A program made the translations under genes and the position numbers. The notes under the pieces are model-generated. The model did no database searches. It had not been told where the DNA came from and worked only from the letters and a program-made list of their open reading frames with translations. Positions 25,283 to 34,127 of a DNA stretch of 35,566 nucleotides are shown piece after piece. Each line of letters opens with the position of its first letter. Within the stretch, counting starts at the first letter, position 1. The DNA is from JAVVXB01 sp036651815 (lineage in GTDB: Bacteria; Bacillota; Clostridia; Christensenellales; CAG-138): the NCBI GenBank assembly GCA_036651815.1, contig JAVVXB010000032.1, forward strand, positions 1-35,566. Reading direction: 5' to 3'.

Positions 25283-25530
25283 TTCAATTGACAAATGCTG
25301 AGGTTATGGATATATTGAAAATCGATGTGTTTCGCAGTGCCCCGAAAAGCGTTTTTGGTATCCGCATGGCTGCTTTTGTGTACTGAAGTCTAGGTTTACT
25401 GCCGGTGCACCTGCGAATTTTCCACTTGAATTGACGAAAAATTGCCCGAAACGACAAATTGCGCTTTTACAAACATGCCATACAGGAACAAATTAAAAAC
25501 TAAAATCAATCAAAAACGGAGGAATTACGT

Positions 25531-25761
25531 ATGAATGAAGAGATGAATCAGATCAATGAAGATCAATTAGAACAAGTGGTAGGCGGAGCGTATAACGGCC
25601 CGTGCATTCAGTATACGATTCAGCGTGGAGATACGCTGTCTGGCATTGCTGAACGGTTTGACAGTACGGTTGAAATATTGATGATGGTTAATCAAGGTAA
25701 AATTCGAAATAAAAACAAGATCTTTGCCGGCGACATCATATGGATTCCATACCGCCAGTAA
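25531..25761 (+). CDS. Double-glycine-leader LysM peptide, probable exporter cargo
   Basis: A 76-residue precursor. GGAGG lies 8 bases before the ATG. Residues 1-19 are a classic C39 leader: acidic and Asn-rich, hydrophobic residues at -12 (Ile8), -7 (Leu13) and -4 (Val16), ending in Gly18-Gly19. Cutting there would free a 57-residue core starting AYNGPCIQYT. Most of the core is one LysM domain (IQRGDTLSGIAERFDST, VNQGKIRNKNKIFAGDII, WIP) with a single cysteine. It lies 248 bases after the exporter genes and before a terminator. No modifying enzyme is nearby, so the product may be a plain peptidoglycan-binding peptide used as a bacteriocin, wall modulator or signal. That it is the transporter's cargo is inference from leader and position. 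Confidence 0.85.
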   Translation: MNEEMNQINEDQLEQVVGGAYNGPCIQYTIQRGDTLSGIAERFDSTVEILMMVNQGKIRNKNKIFAGDIIWIPYRQ

Positions 25762-25826
25762 ACGAATGTTCATGCCGGAGGTATAGCATGGTGTGAGGAA
25801 CGTACTGAACCGCTGATAAAACAAAT

Positions 25827-25870
25827 AAATGACAGCCCTTGTCCGGTCGGATGGGTGCTGTCATTTCTTT
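25827..25870. terminator. Bidirectional terminator between the LysM peptide and hypB
   Basis: AAATGACAGC (25827-25836) pairs exactly with GCTGTCATTT (25857-25866). The plus strand continues TCTTTCG and the minus strand has ATTTGTTTTATC, so it can serve both converging genes. Confidence 0.75.
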
Positions 25871-25940
25871 CGTCAATTTGTGGATAACCGTACGGGGTGC
25901 CACAGGTTTCTCTTTGCAGTTACCGGAGCGCACCGTGCGG

Positions 25941-26612
25941 TTATGACTGCTTCCAACACTGCACTTCGTTGTGTAGCCAGTTGGCCCATGCGCCCATGCC
26001 TTCGCCGGTCTTTGCGCAGATGGGGAAAATTTGTATTTCCGGGTTCAAATTGCGAACATACTGCTCACACAGCGCAAGATCAAAGTCGAAGTAGGGAAGC
26101 ACATCCATTTTATTGATGAGCAACGCATGACAGATGGAAAACATCAGGGGATATTTGAGGGGTTTATCATGGCCCTCGGGGACGGATAGAATCATGGCGT
26201 TTTTGACAGCGCCCGTATCAAATTCCGCCGGGCAAACAAGGTTGCCAACGTTTTCTAAGATGACGAGATCCAGATCTTCGGTGCCAAACGCCCGCAGTCC
26301 CTGCCGGGTCATGTCCGCATCCAGGTGGCACATGCCGCCCGTATGAATTTGGATGGCTCTAACGCCGGTTTTCGAGATGGCGGCTGCGTCCACATCCGAG
26401 TCAATGTCTGCTTCCATGATGCCCATGTTCAGCTTGTCTTTCAACATCGCAATGGTGCGCGTCAGCGTTGTGGTTTTGCCGGAACCGGGCGAGGACATGA
26501 GATTTAGTAGAAAGGTCTTTTCAGCTTTTAACTGCTTGCGTAAGCGCGCCGCATCCTCATTGTTGTTTTCGAAAACACTCCGCTTTACTTCAATAATTTT
26601 ATATTTCTCCAT
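25941..26612 (-). CDS. hypB: HypB nickel-insertion GTPase
   Basis: A 223-residue GTPase that helps load nickel into hydrogenases (sometimes urease). Walker A is at residues 43-47 (SSPGSGKTTT). The metal site Cys-His is present in GGMCHLDADM, then LVILENVGNLVCPAEFD, and the guanine-specificity loop NKMD near the end. The N-terminal His-rich stretch found in some species is absent. It is an orphan here: hypA, hypC-F and hydrogenase genes are not in the window. A strong promoter and a 12-residue upstream reading frame precede it. A short gap and terminator separate it from the LysM gene. Confidence 0.93.
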   Translation of the reverse strand: MEKYKIIEVKRSVFENNNEDAARLRKQLKAEKTFLLNLMSSPGSGKTTTLTRTIAMLKDKLNMGIMEADIDSDVDAAAISKTGVRAIQIHTGGMCHLDADMTRQGLRAFGTEDLDLVILENVGNLVCPAEFDTGAVKNAMILSVPEGHDKPLKYPLMFSICHALLINKMDVLPYFDFDLALCEQYVRNLNPEIQIFPICAKTGEGMGAWANWLHNEVQCWKQS

Positions 26613-26615
26613 GAT

Positions 26616-26654
26616 TCAGCCGCCTTTTTCGCAATTTGGAATCCGTAGATTCAT
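26616..26654 (-). CDS. Possible 12-residue leader peptide before hypB
   Basis: ATG 26654 follows GGGAGG and the frame MNLRIPNCEKGG ends in TGA only 3 bases before the hypB ATG. The hypB site itself (AGGCGG) lies within its last codons. Such an arrangement could couple hypB translation to that of the leader peptide. It could also be chance, given the short length. Confidence 0.3.
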   Translation of the reverse strand: MNLRIPNCEKGG

Positions 26655-26689
26655 CTCGCCTCCCAGATGCGCGGAAAGTGATCTATTTC

Positions 26690-26717
26690 ATGATATAAGA
26701 ATTCTGTTTTTTGTCAA
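26690..26717 (-). promoter_or_regulatory. Sigma-A promoter of hypB
   Basis: On the minus strand a perfect TTGACA (26712-26717) is followed after 16 bases by TATCAT (26690-26695), about 80 bases before hypB. Confidence 0.7.
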
Positions 26718-26895
26718 GGAAGCAGATAGGTCTACCCAAAAAACAAAAGCATCAGGCGCATTCAACGGCATCTTGCAAGGGATAGTCACACGTAAATTTT
26801 TACTGTAAGATGGTTACCATCGTATCCTGTAGTAAGGCGGTTGACTTTGCAGCACGCTTAAAACAATTCATGCACAGATTGAACTCTTTTTCACC

Positions 26896-27261
26896 TTATG
26901 CTGCCGCATCAAGGGCTCGTTGCCACATCTGCTGCATTTCCGTATTAAGATAAACTGGTGTACCTTTTAGTTTTTCATATGTGGCATCATCAATCAACGG
27001 CGTATCCACCACAATGCCGGACGGGCCGTTCCAAACGCCGTAACACCAGCCCAACCTCTGCGCCTTAAATTTTGCCACCATATCCTGCAAGAAGTTTTCA
27101 ATGGTTGCGGTGGGGTACCAATAGGTTTGATTTGCCTCGGCAAACGAACCGAATTCGCCAATCATCACACCCACATTGTATTCCTTTGCTGTTGCAATCA
27201 AGTCATTTGCCGATATGGATAGGGAGCCGAATTCCTGCATAGCCTGTTTGGCATCGATCAC
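26896..27261 (-). pseudogene. 3' remnant of a GH5-like cellulase
   Basis: A 121-residue frame that holds only the C-terminal part of a glycoside hydrolase. VGVMIGEFGSF matches the family-5 nucleophile strand (Glu in IGEFG), and LGWCYGVWNGPSGIV the last barrel strand. The open frame continues upstream for only about eight codons (to about 27284), then hits a stop. No signal peptide, first barrel half or ribosome site is left. It therefore looks like debris of a gene whose 5' part was lost. Confidence 0.75.
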
Positions 27262-27338
27262 CCGCCCGTTCGCAGCCAGCCGTTTTCATAGGTGCTGTTG
27301 TTCTGGCTGCTTGCCATGAGCAGCTTGGAATGGACATC
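27258..27338 (-). pseudogene. Fragment matching the 3' end of the GH-like lipoprotein gene
   Basis: In another frame, the 20 codons from 27317 to 27258 read MASSQNNSTYENGWLRTGG then stop. The lipoprotein at 29529-32249 ends MASSQNNVPYENGWLRM plus 15 more residues. The match breaks off exactly where the GH5-like fragment begins, so this looks like a recombination junction. It has no start region of its own. Confidence 0.65.
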
Positions 27339-29132
27339 TCATTTTATAAGCGTCAACTTACAACTGGCGTCTTTTATTTGTTCCTGAACAGTTTTCTCTA
27401 AATTCATGTCAGCATCGAAACGCAGGTACTGATCCTCGTTTGCGTCGCTGCCATAATTATTCACGCTGATAAACTTCGCACCATAGTCCGCGAGAAAGGT
27501 ATTGCCAACCGCCGTCAGCCACGACAGATCAGAATCGACATAAGTAAGCGCAATCCGATACTCGTTTTCATACCCAAATCCGAACACATTGTTTTCTACA
27601 AGAATATCCTTGCATCCGGGGTTAATCCATAAGGCTAACTCCGAGCAGCCATAACCCTCGCCGATATAGTTCCAGTTTTCATCAAAGCGCTGGTCGTAAT
27701 GCGCCCATTTATTGCATCCACTGTACGCCACGACATTATCTGACAGCGTAATATCTGTGAACACAGGCGCATCTTTTTTGTTGTTAATCGCATTCCAGTC
27801 CACCACCAGCAAGCCGCCGCCGCAAGATTCAAGCAGGTTGTCCGAAACGCGGCAGCCGCTCCGATACGGCGAATTCGGGTCGCCGCTGAAGGCTTCGACC
27901 GTGACCCCGTAATCAAATGTGTTGGAAATGTAATTGTTTTCGGCTATATTGTTTACGCCGCCCAGCAGGATGGCATCGCCGGAGCAGATCAAGCTGCATT
28001 CTTCGGGGCGGTCAGAAATATCGCTGCCCCCGCCTGCACTGATGATCATACCGCCTACGTAGGAAACCGCACAGTTACGAATAACTGCGTTTTCACTGTC
28101 ATGTACATAAATACCGGACATGCCGTAACGGAAGGACAGATTATCCAACGTTACATTGTTTCGCACCCTTGCCATGCCTTCGTTCCACGCATTGTTGCCT
28201 GTGGCAAATTCCATGCTGGAGAACACCTTGCCCGGATTTCCTTCGTCGCAGCGCAGATACAGCGCACCTGCCATCCAACAATATTCGCCATTGTTCACAG
28301 ACGGAATTTCACAGAAGAAATGCAGGTTTTCAGAGATGCCTTGTGGTGTTAGCTCAGGAAGGTGTTCCAATTCCTCCCAAGACAGCACGGCGTTGGATGC
28401 CATTTTGTAGTAGATGCCATCCTCATAATAGGCATAATCGCGCAGCGCTATGGTATCATTGTCGCACACGATCATACCGCATTGCTGTACGGGCTGATGA
28501 AACAGCCAAATATTTGTTGTCCCTTCCACAAGTGTCCATTTCTCCGCACCCGCACCATTTTCCGGCGAACCGTAGAAGCAGGGCTTCTCGCCTTCACCAT
28601 AAGCGGAATAAGTCACACCTTCTGCCGTCTGCAACTGCCCACGCCACAAGCCGCCGCGCTCAAACAGCACTGCATCGCCACCTTGCAGCGAGACTTGTTC
28701 ATCAGGATGTTCACTTGCCCACAAGAATTCGGGGAACTCCGAGGTATTCAGTTTTCCTTCCCATCCCCACGCGCCGCTGTTGACCTTATCCAACGTCCTC
28801 CACACGGTTTCAGGCGAAAGCCCGTCATTCTTGTCATCTCCGCTATTGGAAACATAGTAAACGATTCCGTCTGTTGGGTAATTCGAGGTGCTTTTTTGGA
28901 TTTCGTTCTTTCGGTCAGCCACCAGCGCAGCAAATGCTTCACGTTCCTGCGCCGCTGCCATGTTAGGCGCAGGCTCCGCTATTATTTCCGGGGTAGGAGC
29001 CGCTGCGGGTTCGGAACTGTTCACTTGAGCGGGTGTTGCCGACATAGTATCATCCGGCGTTTTTGTAGAACCACAAGCTGTATAGGTGAGCAGCATTACG
29101 GCTACAAGAATTGAGGCAATGATGCTTTTCAT
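27339..29132 (-). CDS. Parallel beta-helix lipoprotein, possible polysaccharide lyase
   Basis: A 597-residue secreted lipoprotein. The signal peptide ends at TYTACGS (lipobox Cys near 20) and a Pro- and Ala-rich linker follows. From about residue 85 comes VYYVSNSGDDKNDGLSPE, the usual opening of right-handed beta-helix enzymes, then GGDAVLFERGGLWRGQ and GVTYSAYGEGEKP. Repeated turns with N-N and N-x-x-x-N patterns (NVTLDNLSFRYG, NAVIRNCAVSYVGG, NIAENNYISNT, ILVENNVFGFG) fill the rest. Related proteins cut pectin or similar polymers or bind glycans. GGAGG precedes the ATG. It resembles the broken gene at 32326-34026 in its first half. The substrate is unknown. Confidence 0.8.
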   Translation of the reverse strand: MKSIIASILVAVMLLTYTACGSTKTPDDTMSATPAQVNSSEPAAAPTPEIIAEPAPNMAAAQEREAFAALVADRKNEIQKSTSNYPTDGIVYYVSNSGDDKNDGLSPETVWRTLDKVNSGAWGWEGKLNTSEFPEFLWASEHPDEQVSLQGGDAVLFERGGLWRGQLQTAEGVTYSAYGEGEKPCFYGSPENGAGAEKWTLVEGTTNIWLFHQPVQQCGMIVCDNDTIALRDYAYYEDGIYYKMASNAVLSWEELEHLPELTPQGISENLHFFCEIPSVNNGEYCWMAGALYLRCDEGNPGKVFSSMEFATGNNAWNEGMARVRNNVTLDNLSFRYGMSGIYVHDSENAVIRNCAVSYVGGMIISAGGGSDISDRPEECSLICSGDAILLGGVNNIAENNYISNTFDYGVTVEAFSGDPNSPYRSGCRVSDNLLESCGGGLLVVDWNAINNKKDAPVFTDITLSDNVVAYSGCNKWAHYDQRFDENWNYIGEGYGCSELALWINPGCKDILVENNVFGFGYENEYRIALTYVDSDLSWLTAVGNTFLADYGAKFISVNNYGSDANEDQYLRFDADMNLEKTVQEQIKDASCKLTLIK

Positions 29133-29356
29133 TTGTATCCTCCCAACACGGTATTGATGTGGTAAACGGTATTCCTTCTGACAATCATTTTTTGTATTAT
29201 GCTGCCAAAAAGCCGGTGCGGCTCATCTTTGCCTTAGAGAAATCCAGAGAACCTTACCGCGCTACTGCGTAACCTGCACTTGATAGCTCATCGAGGCCTG
29301 TTCAGACCTCTGCTTCGTTATACCTTTTTTAACTGTCTGGTTTTTATCCACCATCC

Positions 29357-29521
29357 TCAATTTAGGGCTTGACTTCTAATAGTTAATCTTTCCGTAACGA
29401 TGCCTTGCTTTTCTAAGTGTTCGATGATCTCTGCCGTAGATAAAGGATGTTCCTCGTCCGTCTGCTGCCGCAGGAGCGCCAAGAGTATGAGCAGGCGGCG
29501 TTTACTGATTTGCGCATCCAT
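29357..29521 (-). pseudogene. Truncated WYL-type transcription regulator
   Basis: A 54-residue frame. KRRLLILLALLRQQTDEEHP and LSTAEIIEHLEKQGIVTER are the N-terminal helix-turn-helix of WYL-family regulators. The family would continue with a TERKTxYRDI-like segment and about 250 more residues, but here it reads TERLTIRSQALN and stops. Its start lies 7 bases after the stop of the GH-like lipoprotein gene. GGAG at the end of that gene may still drive translation, so a short DNA-binding peptide is possible. Downstream to 29133 no more of the regulator is seen. Confidence 0.7.
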
Positions 29522-29528
29522 GCATGAT

Positions 29529-32249
29529 TTACTCCAATATGGTCTTTGACAAATACTTTTCATACACCTCGAACATATCCATTCTAAGCCAGCCGTTTTC
29601 GTACGGCACGTTGTTTTGGCTGCTCGCCATGAACCGCTTTAAGGCAGACTCATTATCCACAAAGACGTTGTTGTTAAAGCTGAAATCGTTCGAGAGGAAG
29701 CCCAGTCCATGCTTTTGAATGGATGCCAGCACATCTTCAAAATAATGCACTTGCGAGTAGTATTCGCCCGAAAAGTCGGCGCTCTCGCACCGCACCACCG
29801 CGCCGGGGTACAGCTCGGCCGCTTCTTTGAACCACGCATCTACGGTTTGGCTGTTGGACTGCGCGGCGATTCGCTCCGTGGAATACGATATGTCCGAATG
29901 GATCGTGATTGCGGTCGCGTCCAGTATTGTAGGGCATATAAGTATCGTGGAATTCTCCTTCTCATACGGGAAAAGGTCGTAATTCTTTTCGCCCTCCTCC
30001 AAGAAGCTTTCGTATGCCGAGGGGGCGAACCAACGCTTTACGGCGTATTGTTCCGGCAGCGTGACAGCCATGCCGCTCCAGTTGCAGCAGCTTGTGTTTT
30101 CAAAGCGGACTTCCTTTGCAGCGGATGCCAGCGTGACCGTGATGCACTTGTCGCTTTCCGCGTAGTAAACATAGCCCGACAGTCTGTTTGTCACCGCGTA
30201 CTCTTTATGCGAGGGGAGCGCTTCCTCATACACGACCTCGCCGTCCGCATATACGGTGAGCTTTCCCACGTCGTAGGTTCTTTCAAGATACAGCTTTACC
30301 TCCGTTCCTGCGGGCAAATCGCCCGTCAGAATCAGCGGCTTTTCGCTGGACACGTCCGACTGCGCATCATAGTAGGTGACAGGGTAAAGGGACTGGAACA
30401 TGGAGCGATTGCAGTTGTCGATATGTTCGCCCTCGGTGATCGTCATATTGGCATATACAAAGGGCATATCGGAGTAATTCAGCATAAACACGCTGTTGTC
30501 GCAACGGCTCTCGATCAGGGCTTTTGCCTCCTCGGACAGCGACAAGCCTTCCACGGCCTGTATTTCATAGATAACGAGCCTTTGCGGGCTGACGCTTGCT
30601 ATCTCATTTATCAAATCGGCGCACACGGACGCGGCGTCCTGCATGGTATATTGCTCGCTCGGCAAGCCGGTGCTAAGGCTGAGATTCATCGTCTCCCAGT
30701 TGCTGCAAAAGGACAGCGCACATTCCGGCACGTCTTTATACCGTTCCGCAATGGTACGCCACACGGTTTTGGCTTCCTCCTGCCTGTCGGGGTTCAAGAA
30801 CAGGTCGAACTCGCCGTAATAGGCATAGTCCTCACCTTCCTGGTACCAACGTCCCGGCAGCATTGTGAGCGTGAAGTTCAAGTGAATCTTGTATTGAAGC
30901 GCGGTCGCCACGACCTGATCGAGCTGCTCGAACACCTCGGTGGACGCCATGGAACCGTCCTTCGTGAACAGCTTGAAATATGGTACCATATAGCGAAAAT
31001 TGTTGAAGCCCCAGTTCGCGTATCTTCGAATGTTGTTTTCAACATAGGTGAGATTAAGCGGGTCGGGCGATATGTCGCTATGCTCCGAAAGCACCGTGCC
31101 AAAGGGCTTTGTCTCCCCACCGTCGAACGGGTTCACGATGTCATGCGAGCGCTCGATAAGAGATTCGGGAAGGAACGCCGCGTTGGGGTTCAGTATGCGT
31201 TCGTCTGTGACGGGCAGATAGTCTTCCGATTCGGCTTTCGTCGCCTCCGTGGAATCGAGTAGCCTTGCAAGAACCGTCATGGCAACATTCTTTGTGAGCG
31301 GCGTATCAAGGTGCATCGTATTTTCTTTCTTGTCATAATCAAACAGCGTATTACCCGATACATTGGATTTGCGCATGACCGCATAGCTGTAAGCGATGCC
31401 TGTCATAGCCCAGTCGTAAGCCTCCGGGGTATTGAGAAAGCCGCCTAACGTATACGGATAGTTCGGCTCAAATAATGAATTCCCAAGATTTTGCTGGCCT
31501 TGGGTAATCTGATCAAGCTCTTGCCAGCCACTTTCTCCAATTGTTTCAAGAATTGTATAATCAACATCGTTAAACTCGGCGTATTCGTCACCCAGAACAA
31601 GCACCATCCGCAAAATCGCCACCATGCCTTCAAAGCGCGTCAAGGTCGCCTGCGAATTTCGCATATCCGTAAAGGATTCCTTCCAAGTGGACAGCTGCTG
31701 CGCATTCGCAATCTCCCCAGCCTTGTCCATCAGAGTGAAGAACTCTTGATAGGTGATTGCATCCTCCGACGGTTCGCCCAAGCCGTAATAGGCGATGCGT
31801 TCGTCCTCCGATAACAAGGCGGCTGTTGCTTTGGTGCTGTCATAGAGATAGCTCCAAATATACACTGCGTTCAGCACATCGTCATAGGTATAGGAAGCGA
31901 CCTGCTTTTCCTCGCACATCGCGGTCAGGCTTTCAAACGTCTTGCCGTCAAGCGCGACGCTTTCCCGCGCATTCTCGTCAAACAGGGCCTCCATGACGTT
32001 TGAGGACACATATATTACGTTCTTTACCTGCCTGTCCTGATATGCCGCCGTTTGATAACGATGTCCGTCCTTCGTTATGGTGATGTCCCCCATGGGTATC
32101 AGCTGTTCGGCTAACGGAGCGGATTGTACTTCGTCGACCGATGTCTCGGTGCTTGTGAGTGCGTCTGTGGTTTGCGGCGTTGTGGTACATCTCATCAATC
32201 CAGGCAGCATTACCACCGTCATTAGTAATGCGATTGCTTTTTTCCTCAT
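29529..32249 (-). CDS. GH5-like lipoprotein with SLH-like segments
   Basis: A 906-residue secreted protein. The signal peptide leads to LMRC, where Arg before the Cys is atypical for a lipobox. Residues 195-340 hold two SLH-like stretches (LTRFEGMVAILRMV and LTKNVAMTVLARLL). From about 400 comes a barrel-like catalytic part: RRYANWGFNNFRYMVPYF, IHLNFTLTMLPGRWY, then FCSNWETMN where a GH5 acid/base would sit. C-terminal beta regions follow, ending SSQNNVPYENGWLRMDM. I call it a cellulase-like hydrolase with moderate trust, since the nucleophile is not obvious. No ribosome site precedes the ATG, while a palindrome GTGAAATTTCAC lies just upstream (32263-32274). Confidence 0.7.
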   Translation of the reverse strand: MRKKAIALLMTVVMLPGLMRCTTTPQTTDALTSTETSVDEVQSAPLAEQLIPMGDITITKDGHRYQTAAYQDRQVKNVIYVSSNVMEALFDENARESVALDGKTFESLTAMCEEKQVASYTYDDVLNAVYIWSYLYDSTKATAALLSEDERIAYYGLGEPSEDAITYQEFFTLMDKAGEIANAQQLSTWKESFTDMRNSQATLTRFEGMVAILRMVLVLGDEYAEFNDVDYTILETIGESGWQELDQITQGQQNLGNSLFEPNYPYTLGGFLNTPEAYDWAMTGIAYSYAVMRKSNVSGNTLFDYDKKENTMHLDTPLTKNVAMTVLARLLDSTEATKAESEDYLPVTDERILNPNAAFLPESLIERSHDIVNPFDGGETKPFGTVLSEHSDISPDPLNLTYVENNIRRYANWGFNNFRYMVPYFKLFTKDGSMASTEVFEQLDQVVATALQYKIHLNFTLTMLPGRWYQEGEDYAYYGEFDLFLNPDRQEEAKTVWRTIAERYKDVPECALSFCSNWETMNLSLSTGLPSEQYTMQDAASVCADLINEIASVSPQRLVIYEIQAVEGLSLSEEAKALIESRCDNSVFMLNYSDMPFVYANMTITEGEHIDNCNRSMFQSLYPVTYYDAQSDVSSEKPLILTGDLPAGTEVKLYLERTYDVGKLTVYADGEVVYEEALPSHKEYAVTNRLSGYVYYAESDKCITVTLASAAKEVRFENTSCCNWSGMAVTLPEQYAVKRWFAPSAYESFLEEGEKNYDLFPYEKENSTILICPTILDATAITIHSDISYSTERIAAQSNSQTVDAWFKEAAELYPGAVVRCESADFSGEYYSQVHYFEDVLASIQKHGLGFLSNDFSFNNNVFVDNESALKRFMASSQNNVPYENGWLRMDMFEVYEKYLSKTILE

Positions 32250-32325
32250 ATCAAAGCTGCTTGTGAAATTTCACTTTCTCGTCAGCAGGTAATAAATTTA
32301 TTATTCCAATGGAATTCATGTATGC

Positions 32326-34026
32326 CTACGAAACCATCTCCATGGTGTACCATCTGATGCCGGAGGAAGAGCCATAACCCATGGTGAGCAAAACGCCCTC
32401 ACGGCTTTGCGCCACTACATTATCATGAATATCACAGTTCATATATTCGGGGTCCGGCATGCGAAAGATGGCAAGCGTGCTGCCCATCAGTACATTGTCA
32501 TAAACCTCTGCCTTTTTTGCAAAGTTACATTTATCTGCACCCAGATCAATAGCCGCCGGTTCCTCCCAGCAGGCTCGATTCATGCCGTTTCCGGTATCCA
32601 AAATGGTATTATTCCGCAGGATTATGGCATCGAACCGATTCGCATCTTTCTCATTAATAAGATACGTGCGGATCCCTTGTCCGCAGTTCTCCATAAGATT
32701 TCCTTCCGCAAGGTAGGTACCCATGTTTTCCAACATTTCCATAGAGCTTTCAAACGTACACCCGTTGCCGCTATGTCGCATATAGTTGTTGCGTATGGTT
32801 GCGTTTGCAGCAACACAATATATCCCGTCACCGATGAAGCAGCCGTTGTGGGCTGGTTCTGCGGATTGAATGGAAAAAAGACGGTTTCCACCCCATTACA
32901 CGGTGCAATTTTGAATCAAGGCATCCTTTCGCATCATGTTTCCGGAAATTGCGTTATCCATATAATATTTTATGGAGATGTTATCCAGCACAAAGCCGTC
33001 CGCATGCCAAGCATCAACCACAGCACAATCGTTCTCGTTTTTATAAATAATCTCCATATCTGAGAAGCATTCCCCTGGGTTGCCATTGTCACAACGAAGG
33101 TATAGCTTGCCTGGGGTTGCCTGATCTCCTTCAAACGGATAGCTTATGTTGGTGATATCCACACGCGAAATATAGGTAAGGTCTTCCGTAAGTCCCTCTT
33201 CTACGGTTCGGTATTCTCCTGTAGAGGATACCTGCACATTTGTGCAGGGGTCTTCTTTCGCTGTAATTCCGTTCAAAGGGTCCATCTCAAGCAGCTCCAC
33301 CGCCAGCCAGCCATCCGGTGTTGGCCATTCCAGTACACGCCGGGCATAGCTTTCATCGTCCAAAACGATGCCGGCAACATCAGGCACATCCAGATAATAT
33401 TTCCAAATCTTCACGCCATCGTTCTCGGACTGTAACGCCCAACATTCAGTTCGGGCAGAATTCTCCCGTGCAATGGTAAACACAGGCTTTGCGCCCTCTC
33501 CATAGGCCGAATAGGTAACGCCCGATGCCAGACGCAAACTCATCTCCGTGAACCGATAGACCTGGCCTCGTTCATAAAAGACAGCATCTCCGGGAGACAG
33601 GGGATCCCAAGTGCAGCGCAAGGGGTTTTTCCACGCGGTTTCCGGAGTGAGCCCGTCGTTTTCATCATTTCCGTTGGGGGAGATATAATAGGCTGTGCCA
33701 GAATAGGTTTCACCCGGGATGAAGGTGTCTCCCTTTACGATGGTTGAGGGAGCGTTCAGAATGAAATCTTTCCGCTGAGCGGCTTTCTCATAGTAGACTT
33801 TAAGCTTTTCGCTTTCTTGCAATGTCAGATAGGTCGTGTTTTTCAAAAGGGCGGCCATTGTCTTTGCTTCCTTTGTCAGCGCCGCTTCCTCTGTCGGTTC
33901 CGATTTCTGCGTAGGTAACGTTTCTTGAGTGGTGATGTTTTCCGCTGCTCCCTCTGGATTGCTGCTACAGGCGCAAAGAGAGATTGTCAGACAAAAAACG
34001 AGAAATCCACAAATAAATCGATTCAT
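32326..34026 (-). pseudogene. Beta-helix lipoprotein interrupted by one in-frame stop
   Basis: The frame is open over 567 codons except for TAA at 32896-32898. Before it lie a lipoprotein signal (SLCACSS), the opening block AYYISPNGNDENDGLTPE and beta-helix turns to IQNCTV; after it the same frame continues WGGNRLFSIQSAEPAHNG and further helix turns (ATIRNNYMRHSGNGCTF). The intact neighbour at 27339 reads NCAVSYVGG at this point, so a Tyr codon probably became TAA. The first half (376 residues) could still be made and secreted, but would lack the later helix turns where substrate usually binds. Confidence 0.85.
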
Positions 34027-34127
34027 TTCCAGTTCCCTCTTCTTACTTTAATAATCACTTAATAGATAGCAGTGATGCTTGTCACAGTCTGATCCGTATT
34101 CACCTTATATTTTATGGTTTTAATGGT

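Noticed and set aside
25283..25530. Another GG-leader peptide or a clear promoter before the LysM gene
   Set aside because: No frame with a ribosome site is present. TTGACG and TAAAAT boxes occur, but not at a workable spacing.
29709..31262. A 517-codon open frame on the plus strand
   Set aside because: It lies entirely antisense to the GH-like lipoprotein gene, has no ribosome site or known motifs, and its composition is that of a mirrored coding sequence.
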